Of a DNA stretch of 64,000 bases, positions 25,003 to 32,906 are shown piece by piece (the stretch's first letter is position 1; every line of letters begins with the position of its first letter). Made by a program: the position numbers and the translations under genes. The notes beneath the pieces are model-generated. The model was given only the letters and a program-made list of their open reading frames with translations, did no database searches and was not told where the DNA came from. The DNA comes from Oscillospiraceae bacterium (GTDB lineage Bacteria; Bacillota; Clostridia; Oscillospirales; Acutalibacteraceae): the NCBI GenBank assembly GCA_015065765.1, contig SVPP01000004.1:62001-126000 (forward strand). The letters are read 5' to 3'.

Positions 25003-26541
25003 TTACATAAGCTTCTGAAGTCTTTCAAGGTAATCCTTAGAATCCTTCATGTTGGATTTACCAAAGTTCTTGTTAAGATAAGTGATAAGACCGCCGATTT
25101 CATTACGGATGTAAGAAACGTTAAGGCTTTCAAATTTACGAAGAATTTTGTGAGCAAGGATAAAGTCGATACCATCGATTTCTTTACCGCCACAACCAAC
25201 GTAAACAGGAACGAAGTCCTTAAGCTGCTTAAGAATACGGTTACCGAAAGCTATACGGAAATGTTCAATAACATAGTCATCAAGTTCAGCAAACTTTTTG
25301 AGAGCTTCCTGTGAAACAGGATATTTTTCTTTAGCTTCATCAAAGAGTGCTTCAAGGTGCTTGTAGTTGAGATAAAGCGGATCGGTGAGAGGTGCTTCAA
25401 AATACTTACCTTTAGTATTGATATCAATGGGAATAGCACGGTCGTAAACCTTATCAGTAACAGCGAAAGTAGAGTCGTCGTTATTGATTGTACCAACATA
25501 CCACATATTGGGAGGAAGTCTGAATTTACCATCAAAGAAAAGCTCCGGGTCAGTAGGCCATACTGTGGGAACAAGTGAAACAACCCATTCATCACGTGAG
25601 GGCATTTCGAGGATTGAAAGGAGCTCAGCGAAGTAGTATTCAACACGAGCGATATTCATTTCGTCCAGGATGATAACTGAAACGTCATCCATAAAACGAG
25701 CTTCGTACATTTTTTTAAGAACTTCAGTTTCATTGAAACGCTTTGTAAATTCGTTAAAGTAACCGAAAAGCTCTGTACGGTCACGCCATGAGGGCTGAAC
25801 AGAAGCAATAGTTACATCATTCTGAATAAATTTACCGAAAGCATAAGGAAGTGAAGTTTTACCTGTACCGGAAATACCCTGAAGGATGATAAGTCTTGCT
25901 GCAGCAAAGCCTGAAATGAAAAGACGGAGAGTATCAATATCATAGAAAAGACCAAGTCTGCTACAAGCAAAGTTACGGAAACGTTCACAGAATTCAGGAA
26001 GAGTGATGTCGTTATCGAAATCATGCTGAACATAATCTTTCATAGCAAGGTCAACCTGAGTGAGCTTGTAGAAACGGCTGTAGTCTTCAGCAGTCTTATC
26101 GACTTCTTCCTCTTCTTTTTTCTCTTCTATATCCTCATAAGGATCTTCATCGGGACGGAGACCTAACTGAGAAACTTTCATAGCAAGGATTTTCTGCTTT
26201 TCCATATTAAGCTTGATAACTTCACGGTTAAGGTTGCCGACTTCGTTGAGAAGCTCTTCCTGGTCAACAAGAGTTTTACGAACTCTCACATATTTTTTGA
26301 TAAGAAGTCCAATAACCAAAGCGATTGCGGCAAGAGCAGCAACAATAAGGATAATGCAAAGAATTGCAAGTGCCCATTCGCCAGCACCGAAGTTAGATGA
26401 ATATTTTTTGAAGATTTCTATGTATTTGGGGAAATTGAAGATGTTTGCGATACCAAGACCGATACCTTTAATTACACCCCAAAAACCACTTACAAAGAAC
26501 TGTCCCAAAAAATCCTGAATGAAGTTCAACAGTACGCTCAT
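25003..26541 (-). CDS. Membrane-anchored McrB-like AAA+ ATPase
   Basis: 512 residues from ATG 26541 (AGGTGAC five bases before; a GTG at 26550 lies inside that site). An N-terminal amphipathic region and a strong TM at about 57-82 are followed by a coiled coil (90-125), an acidic linker (130-150) and the AAA+ module: Walker A G-I-S-G-T-G-K-T at 222-229, Walker B V-I-I-L-D-E-M-N at 289-296 with the McrB-type D-E-M-N-x-x-R, and a sensor G-T-I-N-N-D-D at 350. McrB proteins are normally soluble motors driving a McrC nuclease; membrane anchoring and the nuclease-free partner gene downstream are unusual. It sits between a signal peptidase gene and the DUF2357 gene. Nucleotide preference (GTP or ATP) cannot be told. 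Confidence 0.88.
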   Translation of the reverse strand: MSVLLNFIQDFLGQFFVSGFWGVIKGIGLGIANIFNFPKYIEIFKKYSSNFGAGEWALAILCIILIVAALAAIALVIGLLIKKYVRVRKTLVDQEELLNEVGNLNREVIKLNMEKQKILAMKVSQLGLRPDEDPYEDIEEKKEEEEVDKTAEDYSRFYKLTQVDLAMKDYVQHDFDNDITLPEFCERFRNFACSRLGLFYDIDTLRLFISGFAAARLIILQGISGTGKTSLPYAFGKFIQNDVTIASVQPSWRDRTELFGYFNEFTKRFNETEVLKKMYEARFMDDVSVIILDEMNIARVEYYFAELLSILEMPSRDEWVVSLVPTVWPTDPELFFDGKFRLPPNMWYVGTINNDDSTFAVTDKVYDRAIPIDINTKGKYFEAPLTDPLYLNYKHLEALFDEAKEKYPVSQEALKKFAELDDYVIEHFRIAFGNRILKQLKDFVPVYVGCGGKEIDGIDFILAHKILRKFESLNVSYIRNEIGGLITYLNKNFGKSNMKDSKDYLERLQKLM

Positions 26542-26625
26542 TTTTGTCACCTCGTGATATTTTAAAAATTGTTTTTGCTTTCTATTATAATATATATATC
26601 AGAATCCGTTGCTTTTTCATACGGA

Positions 26626-26638
26626 CGGCCAATGGCCG
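26626..26638. repeat. Short GC-rich palindrome in AT-rich gap
   Basis: CGGCC-AAT-GGCCG within the 132-base gap between signal peptidase and ATPase genes. It is much more GC-rich than its surroundings and its context (GGACGGCCAATGGCCGC) resembles short dispersed palindromes of gut Clostridia. That resemblance is from memory. A TATAAT lies nearby on the minus strand but no good -35 is paired with it. Confidence 0.35.
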
Positions 26639-26673
26639 CACCTACGAAGGTTTGTGCAATTGGATTTTATTTT

Positions 26674-27501
26674 TTAGTTTTCGCCTTTATTATCTGTATC
26701 GGCGGGAGCTTCATCAGGTTTTGCCTCTTCAGCCTTTGCTGCCTGTTCTGCCGCCTGCTTTGCCAGATACTCTTCAATCGCTTTCTGCTTAAGCTCTTCT
26801 GAGAGTTCAGCGTTATTTACAACTTCTTCCATCATTTTTTCTTTCTTTGACTCGTTAAGAGCTGCGATAAACTTGTAAATCTGGAAGATGAAGATAAGAG
26901 CAAGAGGAAGGATAATGAAGAAGAGGAATGAAAGGTTGAGTCTTCTTTCGTTTTCCGTACCTTCGCCTATAGTCCAGGACCATTTTTCACCTGTTTCGCC
27001 TGTACCCTTGACAAAGTCAATTGCTGTACCGAGACCCTTTACTCTTTTGCCGTTGTCAACGCCGTCAACCTGTTCTGATTTATATGCATAAACACCAACG
27101 ATTTCGCTTTCAACAACGTCTGTCTGGTCGTTTGCGGGAGTATTATCACCTCGTGTGGTGTATGTTTTGATACCGCTGACATCATGACATTCTACAATTC
27201 TATGGGTATTGATAATATACTGTCCCTGCTCAATAGTTCTGAAGGAAATAATATCGCCTGCTTCAAGGTCTTCCCCTCTGTATTCTCTGATGAGCAGCAG
27301 GTCACCCGTATAGAAAACAGGCTCCATTGAATCTGACTGAACAGAGAACAAGGAATAACCGGCAACATTGGGCAAACCGTTTTCTGATTTTAATGATGCT
27401 AATGTTAAAGCAGTAAATATAACTGAAAACACAAGAATGACGACAGTAACCACATCACCTATGGTTTCTATCACTTTATTTGATTTTTTTTCTTCCGCCA
27501 T
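26674..27501 (-). CDS. Signal peptidase I, SipW / ER type, with charged C-terminal helix (fourth)
   Basis: 275 residues, longer than the other three copies. TM1 about 17-37, Ser58 in D-S-M-E-P, His100 in N-T-H-R, Asp119 in R-G-D and Asp125, then TM2 at about 190-212. Beyond TM2 a 60-residue Glu/Lys/Ala-rich helix faces the cytoplasm, ending in a Pro/Asp-rich tip. The catalytic Ser-His-Asp set places it with SipW. The cytoplasmic charged tail resembles the helices of the DUF2357 protein and the protein at 1-461 and could be a docking element for the adjacent AAA+/DUF2357 pair (inference). It is the first gene of the run leading into those two. Confidence 0.9.
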   Translation of the reverse strand: MAEEKKSNKVIETIGDVVTVVILVFSVIFTALTLASLKSENGLPNVAGYSLFSVQSDSMEPVFYTGDLLLIREYRGEDLEAGDIISFRTIEQGQYIINTHRIVECHDVSGIKTYTTRGDNTPANDQTDVVESEIVGVYAYKSEQVDGVDNGKRVKGLGTAIDFVKGTGETGEKWSWTIGEGTENERRLNLSFLFFIILPLALIFIFQIYKFIAALNESKKEKMMEEVVNNAELSEELKQKAIEEYLAKQAAEQAAKAEEAKPDEAPADTDNKGEN

Positions 27502-27660
27502 GTTCAGGAACCCACCTTTATTTTAGATTTTAGTGTTTTATTTATTATATATATTAAAAGATTTCTCTTTTGTTTTCGTAGTTAATGGAATTTATATTAA
27601 AGCTTATATTTTTTGATTTTATGCGATTAATTTATTTGGTTTATTGAGAGGAAACACACA

Positions 27661-27689
27661 CCGGGCGAGGCGGTTTAAACCCCGCCCGG
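27661..27689. other. GC-rich hairpin in the 300-base gap after the TasA-like gene
   Basis: CCGGGCG / CGCCCGG, perfect 7-bp arms around an inner GGTTTAAACC, stands out in the otherwise AT-rich region 27502-27802. On the plus strand it is followed by TATGTTTTTT; on the minus strand, the direction of the genes, only by TGTGTGTTT. It probably terminates the TasA-like gene's transcript at least in part. Nothing else could be recognised in this gap apart from AT-rich sequence upstream of the signal peptidase gene. Confidence 0.5.
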
Positions 27690-27802
27690 CTATGTTTTTT
27701 AAGTTTTAAGCTGTTTCAAAAGCCGATATTGAAACGATTTTAAAGAGCTATGTTTATAACTCTAAAGTTGAACAATCACTAAAATATAATTGATTCAAAT
27801 AA

Positions 27803-28618
27803 TTAGTCTACGATTTCAAGTGTCATAGCGAATGTAACATCTTCACCTGCAACGTCGAATTTGAGCATTTCGCAGTCAGCGTCGTTACCTTCAAGCCAAA
27901 GGAATGCAACATATTTCATAGGAGCATCTGTTGATGTGCCTGCAGGAATTGTGAATGTGATACCGCCGTCAAGTGCTACTTCGTTGATTGTCTTGCCACC
28001 GTCTGATACATAAGCACCAGATGTTGCTGCTGTACCAGCTGATGAGATACCCATGAACTTGCTGTCAGCATTAGCTTCAGCTGCAACTGCATCTGCGTAT
28101 GCGCCTGAAGCAACTGCGTCACCAGCTTCGTTAGCGGGAACGAGAGCGAACTTCATACATTTTGCAGCCTGTGAATCTGTACCGTCGAATTTAACAACTG
28201 CTTTAACATTTGCGTCAACAGGACCTGTTACCCAGAGGGGAACAGCTACAAGGTTTGTACCTACTACTGCAGCTGATGTGTCAAGAGTACTTGTATCTTC
28301 GTTGTAAACAGCTGAAATCCAAGTTGCGCCGTCTGCTGTTGATACGGGATCGAATACCATATCGTTCTGGTAGCCTGCACCCCATGTGCCGTTAACAGAA
28401 ACAGCATCTGCGAAGTCAACCTGTGTGCCCCATTCGCCACCCTTATCAACTGAGATAAGGAGACCTGTTGTAACCTTAACGCTTGCATCAAGTTCTTCAA
28501 CAGCAACTACTTTTGATGATGAGAACCATGCATATGTAGCTGATGTAAGAACGATAGCTGATACGATGAGCATTGCTACTGATGAAAGCAATGCACTTTT
28601 TCTCATTGTCTTTTTCAT
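27803..28618 (-). CDS. SipW-cognate TasA/camelysin-like protein
   Basis: 271 residues from ATG 28618, eight bases after GGAGG (an ATG at 28633 overlaps that site). Best example in the window of a SipW-cognate signal: basic start, hydrophobic 9-27, then T-Y-A30-W31-F32-S-S-S. The mature chain is Ala/Thr/Val/Asp-rich, begins with repeated valine strands and ends with M-T-L-E-I-V-D, the compact beta-sandwich composition of TasA/CalY fibre subunits. Tracts of Ala and short runs of identical codons give unusually even, high-expression-like codon use. It is followed by a 110-base trailer and GC-rich hairpin, so it may be made in larger amounts than its neighbours, as expected of a major fibre subunit (inference). 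Confidence 0.78.
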   Translation of the reverse strand: MKKTMRKSALLSSVAMLIVSAIVLTSATYAWFSSSKVVAVEELDASVKVTTGLLISVDKGGEWGTQVDFADAVSVNGTWGAGYQNDMVFDPVSTADGATWISAVYNEDTSTLDTSAAVVGTNLVAVPLWVTGPVDANVKAVVKFDGTDSQAAKCMKFALVPANEAGDAVASGAYADAVAAEANADSKFMGISSAGTAATSGAYVSDGGKTINEVALDGGITFTIPAGTSTDAPMKYVAFLWLEGNDADCEMLKFDVAGEDVTFAMTLEIVD

Positions 28619-28761
28619 GAATAATTCCTCCATAAAAATTTTTTGAAAGTTTTACTTTCAGTTTTTTAATTTATATCCAATATGTGTTGATTGATTTTAA
28701 GGGGAGAAAAGTTACTTAAGGAACTTGCTTAATTTAAGAAAGTGGTTTGTTCACTTTTTTC

Positions 28762-29643
28762 CTAAACAAGCTCCTCGTTTTCGGCTTCTTTATCTATGAT
28801 ATGGAAATTCATAGATAGCTTAACCTCTCCTCCCATAATATCATCAACACATTCAGGATCCCATCCTTCAAGCCAGACAAGAACTGTATACTTGTCTATT
28901 TCGCCTGATTTAAAATTGGTTATTTTTCTGTCCATAACCTTGTTTTCTTTAGCAAAGAACTTGTCGATACCGAATTTTGCATATTTATCGTTTTCGGTTC
29001 CCTTGACAGGTTTTTTACCGTAAGTAATTGCTTCGCCGTTTCTGTAAACCTTTACTCTGACTGCTTCGTCAGCACCAAGGGCTACCGAAAGGACATCAAT
29101 TGAAACGTTATAGTCTGCATCCTCTCTACCTACGTTTTTAAGGTAGAAAGTATATGCTATGTAGTCGATTTCACCGTCTTTGTTTGCGTCACCGTTGTGA
29201 CTGCCTGAGTGGTTTCCGCTGTCAACATCCTCAGGAATCCATTCCTCAGTAATGTTATCCATGTTTTCAACAGCTGTACCGCGGATTAAAACACCTGACT
29301 CGTAGTTACTGTCAGCGTTTGGTTTTCCGTCCGGTCCTGCACCGCCGTCTGCCCATGCACCTAAGCCGTAAGCCTGTTCGTAACTCTCACAGAGTGTGAT
29401 ACCGTATTTTTCAATTGCGTCAGGGTCAAGGTTGACTGTAAATCTACCTGCCTGATTTGCGTAAGTTACACATCCGAAGAATATTGTAAGGAATAAAAGC
29501 AACAAAGCAAGGATGATAACAGCAATGCGCAAGAGTAATTTGTTTTTTCTGACTTTCTTTGCCGATGTGCGTACACCGTACTTTTCCATTTCAGGATTAT
29601 ACGGATCAAACTGCACATTTTGTTTCTTTGCCAAAATATCCAA
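28762..29643 (-). CDS. Single-TM exported protein of the surface locus, function unknown
   Basis: 293 residues. A 33-residue cytoplasmic basic N-terminus (with R-K-N-K before the membrane) leads into a strong TM at about 35-57; the outer part is acidic and contains strand-rich segments, including Y-A-N-Q-A just after the TM instead of an A-W-F motif. So it is probably a membrane-anchored protein and not a processed SipW substrate. The C-terminal part, with patterns such as L-V-W-L-E-G-W-D-P-E-C, closely parallels the end of the TasA-like protein encoded just downstream (L-W-L-E-G-N-D-A-D-C-E), indicating that both share the same beta-fold. It may be the anchor of the fibre formed by that protein (inference). 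Confidence 0.7.
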   Translation of the reverse strand: MDILAKKQNVQFDPYNPEMEKYGVRTSAKKVRKNKLLLRIAVIILALLLLFLTIFFGCVTYANQAGRFTVNLDPDAIEKYGITLCESYEQAYGLGAWADGGAGPDGKPNADSNYESGVLIRGTAVENMDNITEEWIPEDVDSGNHSGSHNGDANKDGEIDYIAYTFYLKNVGREDADYNVSIDVLSVALGADEAVRVKVYRNGEAITYGKKPVKGTENDKYAKFGIDKFFAKENKVMDRKITNFKSGEIDKYTVLVWLEGWDPECVDDIMGGEVKLSMNFHIIDKEAENEELV

Positions 29644-29667
29644 CTCCTTTCTGAAGAGTCACATTAC

Positions 29668-30444
29668 TTATATGGTAATTTCTTTTTCTTTTATAAAGTC
29701 ACCGTAAAGAGGACCTGACATTCTGTCAACCCCCATTGATTTGAGAAGTTCTGCTTTCTCCTGTGTTTCAACTCCTGAAATCATGACCTTTGTTTCGATT
29801 TTTTTCGCAAAGTCGATAATACCCTGGAGCATATTCTGCTGACGTTCATTAATTTCAATGTCACGAGCGAGTGATGAGTCAATACCTATGTAGTCAACTT
29901 CATACTGTCCGAGATTGGAAAGAGAAGTATATTCAACTCCGAAATCGTCAATTGCAACCTTGAATCCTTCATTACGTAATTCCATAATATTCTTTGCAAT
30001 AATTTCACTGTCTGCCTGAAGAATATGGTCTGTAATCTGGAAACAGAATTTATCATGGTCGATATCTTTTTTATCAACAATGTTCATCATTGATCTGACA
30101 AAATTCTTCTTGTTAAGATGTTTCAAGGAAGTCCAGAGGATTACGCTGTGGATATCTGCACCACGTTCGGCAGTTCTGTTAATTGCTTCACATGCCTCTT
30201 CGATCGTCCACTTGCCGATTTCAGCTATCTGATTCGATTTCTCAGCCACAGGAATATAGGTCTCGGGCTGAATGACACCTACCTTATAGTCAATAAGCTG
30301 AACACGTGTGTAATAATCAACTGCCATGTTAAGACCGACATCAAAAACAGGTTTATACAAAATCTCCATTGTTCTGTTTCTCGGAATTTTTATGGTTTCT
30401 TTTTTTTCTTCGAGTCCTTCAGCTTCTTTGATTTCTTCAGCCAT
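29668..30444 (-). CDS. Degenerate EAL-domain protein (probably non-catalytic)
   Basis: 258 residues from ATG 30444 (GGAGTG seven bases upstream). The fold of an EAL domain is recognisable throughout, including I-D-D-F-G-V-E-Y-T-S-L and S-G-V-E-T-Q-E-K-A-E-L-L. But the signature residues are largely replaced: the E-A-L position reads D-Y-Y-T-R-V, the N of the NxS box is absent, the E of L-E-I-T-E is Q, the Lys of L-K-I-D is Gly, and the E of E-G-V-E-T is Ser. Only the D-D-F-G pair survives. Cyclic-di-GMP hydrolysis is therefore unlikely; a binding or scaffold role is possible. There is no membrane segment or GGDEF domain. It is the first gene behind the promoter at 30550-30578 and may control the surface locus. 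Confidence 0.82.
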   Translation of the reverse strand: MAEEIKEAEGLEEKKETIKIPRNRTMEILYKPVFDVGLNMAVDYYTRVQLIDYKVGVIQPETYIPVAEKSNQIAEIGKWTIEEACEAINRTAERGADIHSVILWTSLKHLNKKNFVRSMMNIVDKKDIDHDKFCFQITDHILQADSEIIAKNIMELRNEGFKVAIDDFGVEYTSLSNLGQYEVDYIGIDSSLARDIEINERQQNMLQGIIDFAKKIETKVMISGVETQEKAELLKSMGVDRMSGPLYGDFIKEKEITI

Positions 30445-30549
30445 AATAACACACTCCATATTGCAGGATTTGGGTAAAAATCAGGGTTATTTTTCTGTTA
30501 AAGAAATTTCCAACAGATATACTGCCACTGATTCTATTATATCCATTGT

Positions 30550-30578
30550 ATTGTACCACTTTTTTGTCAAGTTGTCAA
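30550..30578 (-). promoter_or_regulatory. Sigma-A-type promoter of the surface locus
   Basis: On the minus strand TTGACA (30573-30578), a 17-base spacer and TACAAT (30550-30555). A second TTGACA overlaps the spacer. It lies about 105 bases upstream of the EAL gene's start and is the only strong promoter recognised for the minus-strand run down to position 526. Confidence 0.75.
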
Positions 30579-30723
30579 TAAAAAAGCCTACCATCTTCAT
30601 AATTTTTTAACAAATTTTTAACTGAAAATTCTACGCGGAAATCCAATTAAAAATTATTAAAAAAAGTGAAAACTTTGCATAATTTTTTCAGACAACCTTT
30701 GTTTATTTTTTGGGCAAAAAATA

Positions 30724-30748
30724 GCAGCTCCCGTTACACAAGGGAGCC
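30724..30748 (-). terminator. Palindromic repeat unit acting as terminator
   Basis: Minus strand GGCTCCC-TTGTGTAAC-GGGAGCT followed by GCTATTTTTT, twenty bases after the stop of the oxidoreductase gene at 30769. Almost the same sequence occurs at 53128-53153 and, in an extended form, at 39536-39596. The rest of the gap 30445-30768 holds the promoter above and AT-rich sequence. Confidence 0.75.
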
Positions 30749-30768
30749 GTTATTTTATTCGGTAAGAT

Positions 30769-31764
30769 TTACTTTTTTGATGTGTATTTTATGCCGTTCT
30801 GTGCTCTTATTTCTTTCATGATTCTGCTCACTTCCAGAGCATTTTTTCCGCAGGAACATATCTCCTCTTTATGAGCCTCATAATCCGAAATATATTCAAG
30901 AAAATCTTTCGCCTCATAGCTCATAACGTCTTCCTTTTCAGTGTCACCTGCAAGGTGTTCTTCTGTACCATCATTGTGTATTAATTTTATGTTGACAAGC
31001 TTTGAAATTGACTCAATCACGAGTGTTCCTTCATCGCCGTAAATCTCAGTAGCAGTGCGGCTTTGTCCCAGTTTTGAATAGGTCAGTGTTACCTGTTTAT
31101 CGGGGTAATGAAGCACCGCTGTTCCTGCTCCGTCAACACCTGTTTCAAGCATAAAAGCAGCGGACGTAATTTTATCAGGTATGCCGAAATAATACAACGC
31201 AAAATAAACATTGTAAACACCTAAATCCATAAGTGCACCCGTTGCCATTTCAGGGTTGAAAATGTTGGGCAATTCTCCCCTTTTCAGCGCAGGATATTTT
31301 GATGAAAGCTGTGAAAAATCTACTCTGGCAGTTGTGATTTTTCCGATGCGTTTCAGTGCATTTTCTATGACATATCTGTTCGGAAAATGCATCATCATAA
31401 TTGCTTCCATATAAACAAGACTCTTTGACTTTGCGAGGGCAAAAAGTTCCTCAAATTCTTCCGGTTCTACAGTGATTGGTTTTTCACAGATTACATGTTT
31501 TCCGTGCTCCAAAAAAAGCTTGCTCTGAGCATAATGAAAAGCATTGGGCGAGGCAATATAAACAGCTTCAATTTCGTCACACTCCGCCATTTTTTCAAGA
31601 CTCGTAAAAACCTTTTCCGCACCTACAGAATCAGCGAAATTTCCGCCTTTTTCCTCTGTTCTTGAGTAGACAGCATAAGGCGAAATACCGCTTGCGATTT
31701 TCATTCCGTCTGCAAACGCTTTCGCTATCCAGCCTGTACCGATTATTGCGTAGTTGAGATTCAT
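30769..31764 (-). CDS. Gfo/Idh/MocA family oxidoreductase
   Basis: 331 residues. N-terminal Rossmann fold with G-T-G-W-I-A (residues 8-13) and the family motif E-K-P-I near residue 95, followed by the C-terminal alpha/beta domain with the G-A-L-M-D-L-G-V-Y motif near 180. It uses NAD(P) to oxidise or reduce a sugar, inositol or related compound; the substrate cannot be told. The E-K-P Lys and the D-x-x-x-Y pattern needed for catalysis appear present. It is the third gene of the ThuA-oxidoreductase-oxidoreductase run reading from the divergent promoter at 33.7 kb and ends at the palindromic terminator. Confidence 0.9.
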   Translation of the reverse strand: MNLNYAIIGTGWIAKAFADGMKIASGISPYAVYSRTEEKGGNFADSVGAEKVFTSLEKMAECDEIEAVYIASPNAFHYAQSKLFLEHGKHVICEKPITVEPEEFEELFALAKSKSLVYMEAIMMMHFPNRYVIENALKRIGKITTARVDFSQLSSKYPALKRGELPNIFNPEMATGALMDLGVYNVYFALYYFGIPDKITSAAFMLETGVDGAGTAVLHYPDKQVTLTYSKLGQSRTATEIYGDEGTLVIESISKLVNIKLIHNDGTEEHLAGDTEKEDVMSYEAKDFLEYISDYEAHKEEICSCGKNALEVSRIMKEIRAQNGIKYTSKK

Positions 31765-31830
31765 TATTATACCACCTGAACAAATTGAATGATGAATAAA
31801 AGGTTGTCCGAAAAGACAACCTTTTGTTTC

Positions 31831-32895
31831 TTAAAGTACTACTTCTCTGCCTGTTTTTGCTGATTCGTAGATTGCGCAGAGAATCTTGATCATGTCAACA
31901 CCCTGCTGAGGCTTGAAGCAAGGATCTGCGTCCTTTGTAAGAACATCAAGGTAATGAACAAGATTGTTGTGGTGACCTCTGCCGTCAAGCTTTCCTGCAG
32001 GCTTGATGTCAAGAAGCTGTCCTGCCTCTTCAGTGAAGATTTCAACTTCGTCATTTTCCCATTTAAGACCTGCTTTTGAACCGCGAAGTTCAACAAAGCG
32101 TCTTTCTCTCTTGATGTTTGATGCCCAGCTGAATTCAATCTGAAGAACTGCACCGTTATCAAATCTTATCATACCCATTGCAAGGTCTTCAACGTCGAAT
32201 GTACCTTCTGAGTTCTTATCACCGAAATCTGAGTTTACAGAGTCGCTTGTGTCATTATCTGCAAATTTGCAGAATGTATTTGCACTTACAGACACAGGTG
32301 TGGGGTTGCCCATAAGCCAGATTGCAAGGTCGATCATATGAACGCCAAGGTCAATAAGCGGACCGCCGCCTGACTGAGCCTTTGTTGTAAACCAACCGCC
32401 TTTGCCGGGAATACCGCGTCTTCTCTGCCAACCGCAGCGAGCAGCGTAAACTTCACCCATTTTGCCCGCGTCAATATATTTTTTAGCATATTTTGAAGCA
32501 CCTACAAAACGGTTGTTTCTCATAACCATAAGAACTTTACCTGCTTCGTCAGCAGCCTTCTGCATCTTAAGAACCTCTGTAACGTCAATCGCATCAGGCT
32601 TTTCGCAGAAAACGTGTTTACCTGCTTTGAAAGCATCAACAGCGATAATTGAGTGAAGATAGTTAGGTGTGCAGATGTCAACAGAGTCAATTGTCTCATC
32701 CTTGAGAAGCTCTTTGTAATCTGTATAAACCTTTGCATCAGGGAAATATTCGTCTTTAAGGAACTGCGCACGCTCTTCGATAATATCGCAGACGCCTACA
32801 ATTTCAACTCTGTCATCTTCAAGATATGTGGGAACATGAGCACCTTTACAGATGCCACCGTTACCAATAATACCGATTCTGATTTTTTTCATCAT
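31831..32895 (-). CDS. Gfo/Idh/MocA family oxidoreductase
   Basis: 354 residues from ATG 32895 (AAAGGAT upstream; the neighbouring ATG 32892 is equivalent). Rossmann motif G-N-G-G-I near residue 10, E-K-P at about 95-97, and G-G-G-P-L-I-D-L-G-V-H-M-I-D at about 180-193, where the D and H are the catalytic pair of this family. The two oxidoreductases in this run share only the family pattern and so probably have different substrates. It lies between the ThuA-like gene and the other oxidoreductase. ThuA/Gfo-Idh pairs occur in trehalose and other disaccharide pathways via 3-keto sugars, which is a reasonable guess here. Confidence 0.92.
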   Translation of the reverse strand: MMKKIRIGIIGNGGICKGAHVPTYLEDDRVEIVGVCDIIEERAQFLKDEYFPDAKVYTDYKELLKDETIDSVDICTPNYLHSIIAVDAFKAGKHVFCEKPDAIDVTEVLKMQKAADEAGKVLMVMRNNRFVGASKYAKKYIDAGKMGEVYAARCGWQRRRGIPGKGGWFTTKAQSGGGPLIDLGVHMIDLAIWLMGNPTPVSVSANTFCKFADNDTSDSVNSDFGDKNSEGTFDVEDLAMGMIRFDNGAVLQIEFSWASNIKRERRFVELRGSKAGLKWENDEVEIFTEEAGQLLDIKPAGKLDGRGHHNNLVHYLDVLTKDADPCFKPQQGVDMIKILCAIYESAKTGREVVL

Positions 32896-32906
32896 TATCA
32901 ATCCTT

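Noticed and set aside
25003-26541. The ATPase considered as a MoxR-type chaperone or a type IV restriction enzyme
   Set aside because: D-E-M-N-x-x-R and the DUF2357 neighbour favour McrB over MoxR; absence of a nuclease argues against restriction.
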